64,000 nucleotides of DNA from PWQG01 sp050486205 (GTDB lineage Bacteria; Pseudomonadota; Gammaproteobacteria; Pseudomonadales; Pseudohongiellaceae). Shown here piece after piece: positions 7,380-15,572 of the stretch; the first letter of the stretch is position 1; the number at the start of each line of letters is the position of its first letter. The notes below the pieces were generated by a model. The model worked only from the letters and a program-made list of their open reading frames with translations. It had not been told where the DNA came from and made no database searches. The stretch is taken from NCBI GenBank assembly GCA_050486205.1, contig JBJHCW010000001.1:1-64000 (forward strand). Reading direction: 5' to 3'. The translations under genes were made by a program, and so were the position numbers.

Positions 7380-9932
7380 TTAAGATTCATGCGGCCCGAG
7401 ATACCGATCACCGTTGAAGTGAATCAAGTGCGTTGGCGCATCGGAAAGCCAAACTTCGGTTTCCCAGCTAATGACAGGCAAATACTTGACCATAGTCTTT
7501 CTGTCAGGAAATGCCGTAACATAAACAAGTCCAGCCTGGGCTTCGGCAAACAAAGCCGATAATTCCCCATAACGCTTTCCATCCACAGGACCGTGAGAGG
7601 TAACGGCCTCTACGAGTAAAAGCCAGTTGTTGTTCTTATCATACAAAACAACATCGGGCATCTTTCCATGCTTGTCCACCGCCACACCAAGCTTAGCCAG
7701 CTTTTCTCTCTGGAAATACCCGACTTTCTCGCCGGTATCACCAACATAAATAAGCTCTGCGCCAGGCGCAAATCGTGGCCCGAACTCTTTTACAATATCG
7801 CTGATAAGTTGGCTATGCGCCCCTGGCGTTAACCGGATCTCAGTACCGTCCTCTACTACTAGCGGAATCATTTTCATTTGTCTGGCTCTGGCATATTGCT
7901 CGGCCAATGTCTCTCGGCTCTCAAGATATTGCGCCAGCTTATCCTCCCATTTACCGGAACCGTAGCAAATGAGTGCATCAAATAGCTCCGGAACAACCTG
8001 GTAACACGCTTTGGGGCTATTAACCGGCCTATCCGGCTTGTCTGGGTTGTATAAAGCCAAGCCTCCTTCAACAAATTGATGTAGAGTTTGCCGCCTGAAA
8101 GTTTCCCGTGTATTAGGTGCATACTGTTTACCATAGACATCACGACACCAATCCATAATCGGTGTAACTCCACGCATTGGTCGCTTACAATCTTCCCATT
8201 TGTCCTCTGGCGACAAGTCTAGCAACGAAAGAAGTGTAAGCGCTGACCTCTCATTCAGTTGCTGACGCGGCATCCCCAATGCATTCAAAATTTCCAGAGC
8301 TTGGTCTATCTTGTTTTGAGCAAGCAATGGATTACCATTTACATCCCCTGTAGCCATTTTAATTTCCTCATGAATGATGCTGTCTATCTCATCCTGCTTC
8401 ACCGGCAGGCTTTTAATTTTACTTCCCATGCGGCGCAAAGTCTGTGCGTCAGGATAATGAATGGCCTTCAAGTCGGAAGCATTAACCTGTGTATGACCTC
8501 CAAACTGCCGATAGTATTTATCCAACAAAGTTGAATTCAAGTAAATATACAAGCCCCTTGCCAGCTCTTCATCCACACCGAGTTTATTGCGATGAAAAAC
8601 ATTTAACTTATTTTCAAACCCGATACTGGCGAAAGGCAACGAGCCATCATAAAGCGAGGCGACAATTCTTCGTTTCTCCTCTTTGCTACTAAATCGTCTG
8701 GTAATGACAAACCAGCCTTCGTTTTGCCAAAGCCAAGATTTGGAGTTCTCACTGACATGGATAGCATTCGGCTTTTTCGACACCTTCGGCCAAGTAAATT
8801 CGCCCTTCAAATGCACTGGGTAAATCAGGGGTACCGCACCGTGTTCAGGTTCTTGGCGCAAATCGTCCTTCATTCTGAAGTCTACAACTGGCCCAGTGCT
8901 AACCTGAACACCGATGTCCTCCAGCGTAGAAACAAAAACGGACAGGCTATCAACAATTCGCTGCTCACTTTCGTTCGCAGCAATGTGAATAAATTTTTGA
9001 GAGTCAGCGGGATTTACGATTTTCTCTATGCCGACATTACGAGTCGTCATATCCGTTGCCGTAATGCCTTTTCCCTTTTTATCATAAGAAAAATCAGCAC
9101 AAGGACTTGATGTTATTGTGACCGATTGCTGCTTCTCACCCTTTATGCAATGCAGGATGACATTCTCCTGCAACACTTCATCTTCGGCAAACGCATGGTT
9201 TCTGCTGTCAAATATATGAATGTGCCTAATGGCCGTTTCATTCAACAACACCTCTCGGAATGGTTGATAGTAAGGGCCATTGCAAAACGAGCGAGGGATA
9301 ATTGCTACAAGCTCTCCACCGTCTTCTAGCAACTTTATAGCCAACGCTACAAAACCCGCATACAGATTTACCGTTTCAATGCCCGCATAACGTAGTGCTT
9401 TCCTATGGACACCTTCTGTACCTATTTTCTTATACGGCGGATTTAGGATGGCGTGTGTAAATCTAGCACCAGCGTCACCTAATAGACTGTTTTCCACCTT
9501 TACAGCTTGGTTCAAAATGAAATCTTGTTCATGAATGGCGTAATCAAAAGACACCCCTGATTTTTTGCTCTCTCTTTTGCAAGAATCAACCACGTCTTGC
9601 AAGTAAGGCATCATAACGCTCTCTATCTCAAAAAGTTCTGCGAAAATGGAGTTTGCCTTACCCTCTGCTAACACCTTGTCTATGAATGCAGCGCTCAATG
9701 ACCCTACCCCACAGCCTGGGTCGAGCAAGCGAATGTCGCCAGCAACTCTATTAAATAGACTAGCCATAAAGGTGCAAATTGGCTGGCCTGTCATAAATTG
9801 GCCGAGCGCACCTTTCATCTTGGGGTTCAATCTCTGATTAGCAGATATGCGACATAAGTCAGCCAAGGCCGATAGCGACACTTGATGACTATGTTGCTGA
9901 ATGTACTCGCTTCTGACGGCCTGCTGTCTCAC
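7380..9932 (-). CDS. Fused restriction-modification protein: adenine methyltransferase plus BsuBI/PstI-like endonuclease
   Basis: This single chain of 850 residues joins both activities. The N-terminal half is an Eco57I-type N6-adenine methyltransferase with GQFMTGQPI, the SAM motif LLDPGCGVGSL (about 69-79) and the catalytic NPPY (164-167). A target-recognition region follows. The C-terminal third resembles BsuBI/PstI endonucleases, with MPDVVLYDKNNNWLLLVEAV at about 758-777 followed by TSHGPV. It carries the Asp and Glu of a PD-(D/E)xK-like site. In BsuBI and PstI the two activities are separate genes. The start is GTG at 9930-9932 with AGGA eight bases upstream. The TIR gene lies directly downstream. 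Methylation should protect host DNA from the same polypeptide. Confidence 0.88.
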   Translation of the reverse strand: MRQQAVRSEYIQQHSHQVSLSALADLCRISANQRLNPKMKGALGQFMTGQPICTFMASLFNRVAGDIRLLDPGCGVGSLSAAFIDKVLAEGKANSIFAELFEIESVMMPYLQDVVDSCKRESKKSGVSFDYAIHEQDFILNQAVKVENSLLGDAGARFTHAILNPPYKKIGTEGVHRKALRYAGIETVNLYAGFVALAIKLLEDGGELVAIIPRSFCNGPYYQPFREVLLNETAIRHIHIFDSRNHAFAEDEVLQENVILHCIKGEKQQSVTITSSPCADFSYDKKGKGITATDMTTRNVGIEKIVNPADSQKFIHIAANESEQRIVDSLSVFVSTLEDIGVQVSTGPVVDFRMKDDLRQEPEHGAVPLIYPVHLKGEFTWPKVSKKPNAIHVSENSKSWLWQNEGWFVITRRFSSKEEKRRIVASLYDGSLPFASIGFENKLNVFHRNKLGVDEELARGLYIYLNSTLLDKYYRQFGGHTQVNASDLKAIHYPDAQTLRRMGSKIKSLPVKQDEIDSIIHEEIKMATGDVNGNPLLAQNKIDQALEILNALGMPRQQLNERSALTLLSLLDLSPEDKWEDCKRPMRGVTPIMDWCRDVYGKQYAPNTRETFRRQTLHQFVEGGLALYNPDKPDRPVNSPKACYQVVPELFDALICYGSGKWEDKLAQYLESRETLAEQYARARQMKMIPLVVEDGTEIRLTPGAHSQLISDIVKEFGPRFAPGAELIYVGDTGEKVGYFQREKLAKLGVAVDKHGKMPDVVLYDKNNNWLLLVEAVTSHGPVDGKRYGELSALFAEAQAGLVYVTAFPDRKTMVKYLPVISWETEVWLSDAPTHLIHFNGDRYLGPHES

Positions 9933-10144
9933 ATCATATCCTGTATGTGTTTTGCCTTATTAAATTGCCCATTTAACCGTACGTCAAATCAGCATTACCC
10001 TCAAGAATTCATAACCCTGCCAGCCAAAGGGTGTCAGTAAAAATGCGGCTGGTTTATGCCACGCTGCCGCATCATTTCTATTGTAATTTCCCTGCCTTTT
10101 GTTGCTGGTTGTGAATCAGTTTTTCGCCGTACAAGTATACCTAT
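9933..10144. other. Divergent intergenic region between the RM and coupling protein genes
   Basis: It separates the minus-strand restriction-modification gene from the plus-strand coupling protein gene, so promoters for both should lie here. TATACCTATAAG (about 10137-10148) contains a -10-like TATAAG for the plus strand, but no convincing -35 box is seen. No coding sequence is supported. Confidence 0.4.
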
Positions 10145-10176
10145 AAGCCTCCTGAATGAAACAATTTAGGAGGCTT
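10145..10176 (+). promoter_or_regulatory. Leader hairpin burying the coupling-protein Shine-Dalgarno
   Basis: AAGCCTCCT (10145-10153) pairs perfectly with AGGAGGCTT (10168-10176) around a 14-base loop. AGGAGG is an ideal ribosome binding site seven bases before the ATG at 10181. The ardA leader at 5697-5722 has the same arrangement, and both loops contain AAACAA. The TTTTCT after the stem could also make it an attenuator. Confidence 0.65.
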
Positions 10177-10180
10177 TTCT

Positions 10181-11704
10181 ATGGGTTTGGTTAATCTGGT
10201 TTATGGGTTGCTGGCGCTGGTTTGGCGGGCGTTGCCTGTGGTGATGGGGCTGGCTGGGTATTTTGCTAATCGGGATGAGCCTGTTCTTGGCTTGCTGTAT
10301 GGCCTGTGGTGGGCATTGGCAGGGGCGCTTGTGCGGGAGATTGTCGCCTATGTGTCGCCGCCATCCACGGCTTATGGGTCAGCACGGTTTGCTGGCTATG
10401 ATGACCTGGTGCGGGGCAAGCTGCTCAGTAATCAAGGGGTTATCCTAGGCCGCAAGAACGGGCGGCTGGTGCGCTACGCCGGAGACGGCCATCTGCTGAC
10501 CTTTGCTCCCACACGCTCTGGCAAGGGCGTGGGTTGCGTAATTCCCAACTTGCTGACCTGGCCTGGTTCTGTTGTGGTAACAGACATCAAGGGCGAGAAC
10601 ATCGCCATTGCTGGCCGCTATCGGGCATCTTTGGGGCAGGTTTTCGAGCTGGCTCCTTTTAAGGATACCGACACCCCCACTGCCTGCTATAACCCCTTTG
10701 ACTTCATCCGCAAGGGCAGCCAGTACGAGGTGGACGACACCCGCCTGATTGCCGAAATGCTAGTAGTCCCTGAACGGCACGAGGCCAACCATTGGGAGCG
10801 GGAAGCCCGCACCCTCATTACCGGCCTGATCCTTCATATCACCCAACTGCCAGAACGCCGCAAGCAGAACCTGGGCTACCTACGGCAGCTTCTGATGGAT
10901 GACCTGGAAGGCTTTGACCTGACCTTGGCAGCGATGATGAATAATCCACATCCTGTTGTCAGCCGCATTGCCAGCGGTTTTTCCCAGAAGGAACCTAAGG
11001 AGCGCTCAGCCGTGGTTTCCACCGCCCAGGGCGCTACTGAGGCCTTTAAAAGCCCTTTACTGGCACGAATGACGGCCAATTCCAGCTTTTCGCTGGAAGA
11101 CCTTAAAACCCAAACCATCTCGCTGTTTCTGGTTATACCGCCAGAGTACCTAGACACCTACAGGCCGTTTCTCCGTCTGATGATCGGGCTTTGTACCGCA
11201 GCCATGACCCGTAAAGTCACCTGGAGCCGCCATGAGGTACTGTTCTTGCTGGATGAATTGCCCGCCCTTGGCTATATGCGCCCCATAGAGGAAGGCATTG
11301 GCTATCTGGCTGGCTACCGTGCCAAGCTGTGGCTGTTTGTTCAGGATTTAGACCAACTCCAGAAGACTTACCCCAAGGCCAGATCCATTGTTGCCAATTG
11401 CGCTGTGCGGCAAGCCATCAACGTGCAAGATCCTGAAACAGCCAAATTGCTGTCAAACATGATGGGCACCGCCACCGTGCGGCGGCGCTCGGAAGGAAAC
11501 TCCGGCAAACTGCCCTTGCGCTGGCTGTCTGGCTCTTACCAGTCCAGCATCCACGAAGGCAGCCGTGAATTGATGACTCCAGGCGAAGTTATGTCGCTTA
11601 ACCCCCGCCAGCAGCTTTTGTTCCTCCAAAGCCTGCCCGTCATCAAAGCCACCAAAATCCGCTACTACGATTGGTGGGAGTGGATGTTTTGGAAACGATA
11701 CTGA
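10181..11704 (+). CDS. VirD4/TraG-type conjugative coupling protein
   Basis: Type IV coupling proteins are inner-membrane ATPases that pass relaxase-DNA complexes to a type IV secretion channel. The 507-residue product starts with two hydrophobic helices (about 1-58). YGSARFAGYDDL, a family landmark, follows, then Walker A APTRSGKGVG (109-118) and NLLTWPGSVVVTDIKGE. Walker B is VLFLLDELPALGYM, and the late block SIVANCAVRQAINVQDPETA is also typical. No VirB/Trb channel genes or relaxase lie beside it. The only relaxase in the window is a MobV protein 12 kb away, so this is an orphan coupling gene or the remnant of a larger transfer region. Translation may be gated by the leader hairpin. Confidence 0.93.
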   Translation: MGLVNLVYGLLALVWRALPVVMGLAGYFANRDEPVLGLLYGLWWALAGALVREIVAYVSPPSTAYGSARFAGYDDLVRGKLLSNQGVILGRKNGRLVRYAGDGHLLTFAPTRSGKGVGCVIPNLLTWPGSVVVTDIKGENIAIAGRYRASLGQVFELAPFKDTDTPTACYNPFDFIRKGSQYEVDDTRLIAEMLVVPERHEANHWEREARTLITGLILHITQLPERRKQNLGYLRQLLMDDLEGFDLTLAAMMNNPHPVVSRIASGFSQKEPKERSAVVSTAQGATEAFKSPLLARMTANSSFSLEDLKTQTISLFLVIPPEYLDTYRPFLRLMIGLCTAAMTRKVTWSRHEVLFLLDELPALGYMRPIEEGIGYLAGYRAKLWLFVQDLDQLQKTYPKARSIVANCAVRQAINVQDPETAKLLSNMMGTATVRRRSEGNSGKLPLRWLSGSYQSSIHEGSRELMTPGEVMSLNPRQQLLFLQSLPVIKATKIRYYDWWEWMFWKRY

Positions 11705-11714
11705 AACAGAAAAT

Positions 11715-11731
11715 GGGGCGTGTTACGCCCC
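11715..11731 (+). terminator. Hairpin downstream of the coupling protein gene
   Basis: GGGGCG (11715-11720) and CGCCCC (11726-11731) form a stem around TGTTA, eleven bases after the stop codon. No T-run follows, so it is a candidate terminator or mRNA 3'-end structure rather than a certain one. Confidence 0.45.
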
Positions 11732-11780
11732 CAACTATCGAACTAAAAATTGCAACAAAAAATGGGAAACTGAGACCCAC

Positions 11781-12206
11781 ATGAGTAGGTTATTGTGGTG
11801 TCAGAAACACCAACATAAGGGGCGGTACTTGTCCAATTGTCGCAATTGCTGGAGTGCGATGATTCAATCCAACTTCTTACATAAGCCGTACCAGACATAT
11901 TGGGGGGATTACAACTCTCCAGCTCAACTAAACGCCCTACTGGCGGCTGGCCTGAAGAAGATAAGAAAAAAGGGAAGCCTGGTGAAAAAGGTTCTTGAAG
12001 CCCTGCTAGCGGTGCTCGGCGGCTTCTATGTCTTGGTAAGCTGGCTCTGCATTGTGGGATTCATCTACGCTGCGGTAGTAGCTTTCAGCGATATAAACAG
12101 AGCTGTTGCCGGAGCGTTTGGTCTAGGTGTGTTCTATGTAGTTTTCCGGCTGCTAGGCAAACACCTGATCAAGTTCGTTTACAAGCACTACAAAGCGATA
12201 CCCTAA
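11781..12206 (+). CDS. Hypothetical membrane protein with N-terminal Cys motif
   Basis: I do not recognise this 141-residue protein. The first 25 residues contain CQKHQHKGRYLSNCRNCW, with Cys and His spacing that could bind a metal. Residues 72-94 and about 100-120 are two hydrophobic segments (ALLAVLGGFYVLVSWLCIVG and AGAFGLGVFYVVFRLLG). The C-terminus is basic (KHLIKFVYKHYKAIP). It lies 76 bases after the coupling protein gene on the same strand, behind a short hairpin, so it may belong to the same transfer-related unit. The Shine-Dalgarno is poor (CTGAGACCCAC). The Cys-rich head followed by a membrane anchor is the only functional clue. Confidence 0.6.
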   Translation: MSRLLWCQKHQHKGRYLSNCRNCWSAMIQSNFLHKPYQTYWGDYNSPAQLNALLAAGLKKIRKKGSLVKKVLEALLAVLGGFYVLVSWLCIVGFIYAAVVAFSDINRAVAGAFGLGVFYVVFRLLGKHLIKFVYKHYKAIP

Positions 12207-12308
12207 AAGCCATCCCCGTCACGTTAGATTTTTCCCGTAAATGCGGTCACAACCCATATCTAGTGGGGTTTACTTAAGTACATACTCCCGATAATTTTGA
12301 TGACATCA

Positions 12309-12361
12309 AAAATGCTTCGGGTTTTCGAGGTGATTACACAATTGCTCAAAGCACCGAAGCA
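12309..12361 (-). terminator. Terminator of the PEP-CTERM gene
   Basis: Read on the minus strand, TGCTTCGG (complement of 12354-12361) pairs with CCGAAGCA (complement of 12313-12320), and TTTTTG follows at once. The 33-base loop can form a small inner hairpin. The upstream arm lies in the last codons of the gene ending at 12346. Confidence 0.6.
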
Positions 12362-13173
12362 CCAGCGCGTCGCCGGGCCCTGCTTCGGGCGACGATGCCG
12401 CCTATCAACCCTACACCAAAGAGCAGCAGTGTGCTGGGCTCCGGCAACTGAGCGGCGGGCACCACGTCGCCGGAGCGCACAGCCCATGCGTAGAAGTGGC
12501 TGAATTCTTTGTCGTTCGGTCCCTGACTGCCGTTGCTAAAGTTGAGGCGGTAGGCGCTGATGGCGTCGAACTCCGTGCCGGACCAGTAGCCAAATGACTG
12601 GAGGTTCTGAAATGGTCCTGTGTTGGCGAGGCCGGAGCCGGCTTGCGTTGTGCACCCCGGGTCGCCATCCGGCATGCACAAACCCAGATTCCCCAGGTTG
12701 CCGTAGTACATCCAACCCATCTCTGAGACAATTTCGCCGGTTAAGGTCTCCCAGCCCACCCCCGTCGCGCCGTAGCCTCTGTCTGTCGTCCCGTTGTTGC
12801 TGTGTTCAGTGCTGAACGTCGTACCATTCATTGGGCTCTGGGTCGGCAAGCGCCAGTCGTCGAAACCTAGGTAGTTCGCTGCGTTCATCCCCGCTATCCA
12901 TTGGAGGGCGGTGTCCCAAGTCATGCGGCTCGTCGTGCCGATTACTCCCGGACCAGGAGTCGTTGTCACCTCACTCTGCGGCAATCCGAACGTATTACTC
13001 GCCGCCAAGTTCGCGTCCGTAAGCCATGAGACGTTCAGCACTGCGTCGTAATACACCAAGCCGTCCAACCGAACCTGCAAGTCAGGTATCGGCACCGCCT
13101 GTGCCGGTAACGCTAGGGTAAGACCCACCACCAAGCTCAAGGTGCAACCTGTCAAAGTTCTCGATCTGACCAT
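12346..13173 (-). CDS. Secreted DUF1566 protein with PEP-CTERM sorting signal
   Basis: The start at 13171-13173 has GAGGG upstream and opens a signal peptide (MVRSRTLTGCTLSLVVGLTL to ALPAQA). The frame is open 31 codons further, but that extension lacks a leader. The mature part holds a DUF1566 (Lcl C-terminal-type) domain with NYLGFDDWRLPTQS, YWSGTEFD and HFYAWAVRSGD, often found in bacterial surface proteins. The C-terminus is a textbook PEP-CTERM signal: LPEPST, a hydrophobic helix (LLLFGVGLIGGIVA) and a basic RSRARRR tail. PEP-CTERM proteins are processed by exosortase and usually linked to exopolysaccharide or floc formation. No exosortase gene is in view, so sorting depends on a gene elsewhere. 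The 275-residue length is normal. Confidence 0.88.
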   Translation of the reverse strand: MVRSRTLTGCTLSLVVGLTLALPAQAVPIPDLQVRLDGLVYYDAVLNVSWLTDANLAASNTFGLPQSEVTTTPGPGVIGTTSRMTWDTALQWIAGMNAANYLGFDDWRLPTQSPMNGTTFSTEHSNNGTTDRGYGATGVGWETLTGEIVSEMGWMYYGNLGNLGLCMPDGDPGCTTQAGSGLANTGPFQNLQSFGYWSGTEFDAISAYRLNFSNGSQGPNDKEFSHFYAWAVRSGDVVPAAQLPEPSTLLLFGVGLIGGIVARSRARRRAGASVL

Positions 13174-13834
13174 AGCTTTCCCTCTTGTTCTGTTGGAACT
13201 TTTTCGCTCCCTAAACCACCATGGCCAAGGACATTGGACTTGTATTTTCTGCAATATTCTTGCCACAAATTCTTCGGCCGAGACTCGTCGTTTTGTTAGA
13301 CAAACTCGCCATCACCCCCTCCGGTGAGCGCGACCTACATGTTACTGGGAGCAAGTAAACTACCGATAATCAAAGCTTTTCCCTCGAGCTCCGCGGCTTG
13401 TCAGAAATTTTTACACGCTCTTACGCCAGAAATGCAGACAGGTACTCGCAATCGCCGAGGTCAGGCTACCCTGTCAGCCCCTTCAAGCGATGCCTTGGTG
13501 CTCTTGTTTCTGAGGAAATGTATTTTATATTTCAATAAATTGAGACAGTTCGGCACACCGCTCGTAGCAACCCCCACCAGGCACAGAACGACACCATTAT
13601 CGCGACTTCGCCAGCCGAGACATCCTGCTAGGTGTGTCGGTGGACTTTACAGAGTGGGAAGGACTACTCGTTCTCTCACCACGGACATGGTTTCACCTGC
13701 ATTGACGCACGCTGTCCTCGTCCGGCCTCACTTGAGTAGCGTGACCTATCTCGTACACCGCTCCATTTGTAGTGGACCAATGAGTCCTGACACCGTATGA
13801 AGTGGTAACGTTACCACATTAACAGAGGTGTTCG
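13174..13834. other. Long intergenic region, probably decayed
   Basis: No intact gene is supported. A 158-codon plus-strand frame (13324-13800) has no ribosome site, no recognisable motif and unnatural composition, and I take it as chance. The upstream edge must hold the PEP-CTERM gene promoter. A perfect palindrome lies at 13802-13817. Confidence 0.5.
13802..13817. promoter_or_regulatory. Perfect 16-bp palindrome, operator-like
   Basis: GTGGTAACGTTACCAC is a perfect inverted repeat with a central CG, the form of operators bound by LacI-family repressors. It lies 18 bases before the ATG of the decayed IS3 orfA at 13835. Whether it belonged to that element or to a lost gene is unclear. Confidence 0.45.
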
Positions 13835-14118
13835 ATGACTAAGAAGACACGCACATCTTAACGGCGTTCAAGCTTGGAGCTGCCTAGTTAGTCACCCTGC
13901 AGGCGTACGCAATTGCCGAGGCCAGCCGACCGCCAGGTTGAGGGTAATCGCTTTTGCGGCGCTGGTTGAGGCAACTGGAACAGGAAGACTCTGGCGTCAC
14001 GCCACGGTCCAAAGCTTTAACTGATAAGTAGCAACGTATAAAGGGACTGAATACGCGTATTGACAGCCTCGAGCGGAAAAAGACGATACTACAAAGACCT
14101 CGCTGCAAGTGAGGGAGG
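13835..14118 (+). pseudogene. Decayed IS3-family transposase OrfA
   Basis: The ATG at 13835 starts MTKKTRTS and meets a TAA after eight codons. Reading on, pieces of an IS3-family OrfA can be followed through stops and small shifts: FKLGAA, LVTLQAYAIAEASR, LLRRWLRQLEQEDSGVTPRS, KALTDK, QRIKGLNTRIDSLERKKTIL. This matches the usual order of helix-turn-helix, RRWVKQLEQE-like block, ALTPEQQRIQELEARI-like block and leucine zipper. At least three stops interrupt it. No orfB remains, and the small gene at 14157 follows directly. It is an old insertion relic. Confidence 0.75.
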
Positions 14119-14156
14119 ATTACATAACCATCACAAGAGCCACGAGGGGAATCGTT

Positions 14157-14315
14157 ATGAATAGATCATTAGTTGCTGGCTTCTATTGGGTAAAATGTCG
14201 GGCCGGGGGGCGCTGGGAAGTAGTTGAACACGATGGGGTGGCCTGGCTGGGTGGGGCTGGATTCGGTGAGGAAATGTACTTGATTGGCCCGCGCATCCCA
14301 GAACCCGAGCATTGA
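14157..14315 (+). CDS. Small hypothetical protein (52 aa), phage/plasmid type
   Basis: The ATG at 14157 follows GAGGGG by nine bases and encodes MNRSLVAGFYWVKCRAGGRW followed by EVVEHDG. The pattern FYWVK-x(6)-WEV...IGPRIPEPE resembles small orphan proteins often seen in prophages and plasmids, whose function is unknown. It is soluble, with three Trp in 52 residues. It stands alone between the decayed IS3 orfA and the convergent phosphatase gene. The frame extends 16 codons upstream to 14109, but the good ribosome site favours 14157. Confidence 0.6.
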   Translation: MNRSLVAGFYWVKCRAGGRWEVVEHDGVAWLGGAGFGEEMYLIGPRIPEPEH

Positions 14316-14329
14316 AAAACTCAGCCCAG

Positions 14330-15133
14330 TCAATTGAGCTCAAACTCAATGATTTTGAGGGGATCGAATCCGGTGATAAATTTTGGCTCTGACGGGTAGC
14401 CCAGCTGATTACTCACCACGCGGGTTGCATCAATATAGAAATCAGTGCTGTGATGGTTGTGGCCATACACCCAGAGCGCAGGTTGATACGTATCGATCAA
14501 ATACTCCGTGTTGGCCTGGAAGTATGCGGAAAGTGGTGCCACATGGAAATCGGGGTTGTGACTGGACATCCCCGGGGGAAAATGCGTGACAACAATGGTA
14601 GTGGCTGGGTTCGAGTTGGCGAGATTGTCATCAAGAAACTCATAACTCCCCTGAAACAGTCGGGCCGCATCGCTTGGCGTAAACCGGTTATGATTGTCCG
14701 TCTTGATGTAGGTAAAATCAGCTATGTACTTCTCCGCTTCCCTCATAGCCAGCTCGGGCTCACCCAAAATAGAAAAATCGCTCCATAAGGTGCAACCCAG
14801 AATCGTTAAACCCTCGACTTCGATACGCGCATTCTCCAGGAAATGAATTCTGCTGCAGCACTCAAAGGCCGCGCGAAGCTCTCGTAAGACTTCACTATGG
14901 CAGCCCCCATAGAACTCATGATTTCCTGCGACAAAGACGATTTCAGCCGAGGGGAAGCGATCAGCTGTTTCATGGATAGTCTGTATCGAGTATCTACCTT
15001 CCGCGATATCACCGGCGAGAATAATAATGTCCGGCTCGAGCGATGGGTCCAGGAACTCCCTGCGGTACTTGGAGCTGAATGGCGCCAGGTGGAGGTCAGA
15101 GGCTATTGCAACTTTCACACTTCGTTTAGTCAT
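14330..15133 (-). CDS. Metallophosphoesterase, calcineurin-like
   Basis: The 267-residue cytosolic protein carries all the metal-binding blocks of the calcineurin-like phosphoesterase fold: IASDLHLAPF (about 10-19), ILAGDIAEG, FVAGNHEFYGG, VVTHFPPG and VYGHNHHS. These ligate a binuclear metal centre and hydrolyse phosphomono- or phosphodiesters. The substrate cannot be read from sequence. Relatives are often annotated only as metallophosphatases and include phosphodiesterases for nucleic acids or cyclic nucleotides. The ATG at 15133 is preceded by AGGAAAACTT, a good ribosome site. It is convergent with the small gene at 14157. It sits in accessory DNA beside a DEDDh exonuclease gene, so a role in nucleic-acid turnover is possible but unproven. 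Confidence 0.88.
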   Translation of the reverse strand: MTKRSVKVAIASDLHLAPFSSKYRREFLDPSLEPDIIILAGDIAEGRYSIQTIHETADRFPSAEIVFVAGNHEFYGGCHSEVLRELRAAFECCSRIHFLENARIEVEGLTILGCTLWSDFSILGEPELAMREAEKYIADFTYIKTDNHNRFTPSDAARLFQGSYEFLDDNLANSNPATTIVVTHFPPGMSSHNPDFHVAPLSAYFQANTEYLIDTYQPALWVYGHNHHSTDFYIDATRVVSNQLGYPSEPKFITGFDPLKIIEFELN

Positions 15134-15572
15134 AAGTTTTCCTTTAGGCGGTAGTCAGCGATTCAGAGTCCAGGTACTGCAACCGAGGAGGCGGATGAGG
15201 CTATGCGCGAACAAACGTGTCCAAATCGATTGCTCCACATAGTTCTCGTGACACCCCGAAATAGCCCCCCTTCCGCGGTTACTAGCCGACCACATTGGTC
15301 AGCCAATTTTTTTATCGTTGCCCACGAGCTAACTCCTATAAAAGAAGGTAATTAATAAACCATATAATAATTACTGTTCGTTCAAGTATATGTTGAAATC
15401 TTAGCAGATAATCTATAGCCTTAAAAGCGAAATATTCGAACACAACACTTACCAAGATGTGACCACTCGAAGATGCAAGACGTGCAAAGGATGTTTGAGC
15501 TTATGATCGAATCAATAGTCTTTGCCCGAACCCATCCTCGTACGCACATCCATTTGATCTTCGGAGGTCACA
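15134..15572. other. Intergenic region with terminator-like hairpin
   Basis: No gene is supported in these 440 bases. ATTGG-TCAG-CCAAT followed by a run of T (15294-15313) resembles a rho-independent terminator on the plus strand, although no plus-strand gene precedes it. An overlapping alternative stem, GACCA-CAT-TGGTC, covers 15288-15300. From 15340 to 15450 the DNA is AT-rich, as expected of a promoter region for the exonuclease gene at 15573. Confidence 0.45.

Noticed and set aside
13324..13800. 158-codon frame before the decayed IS3 orfA
   Set aside because: No Shine-Dalgarno or recognisable domain; the region looks degenerate.
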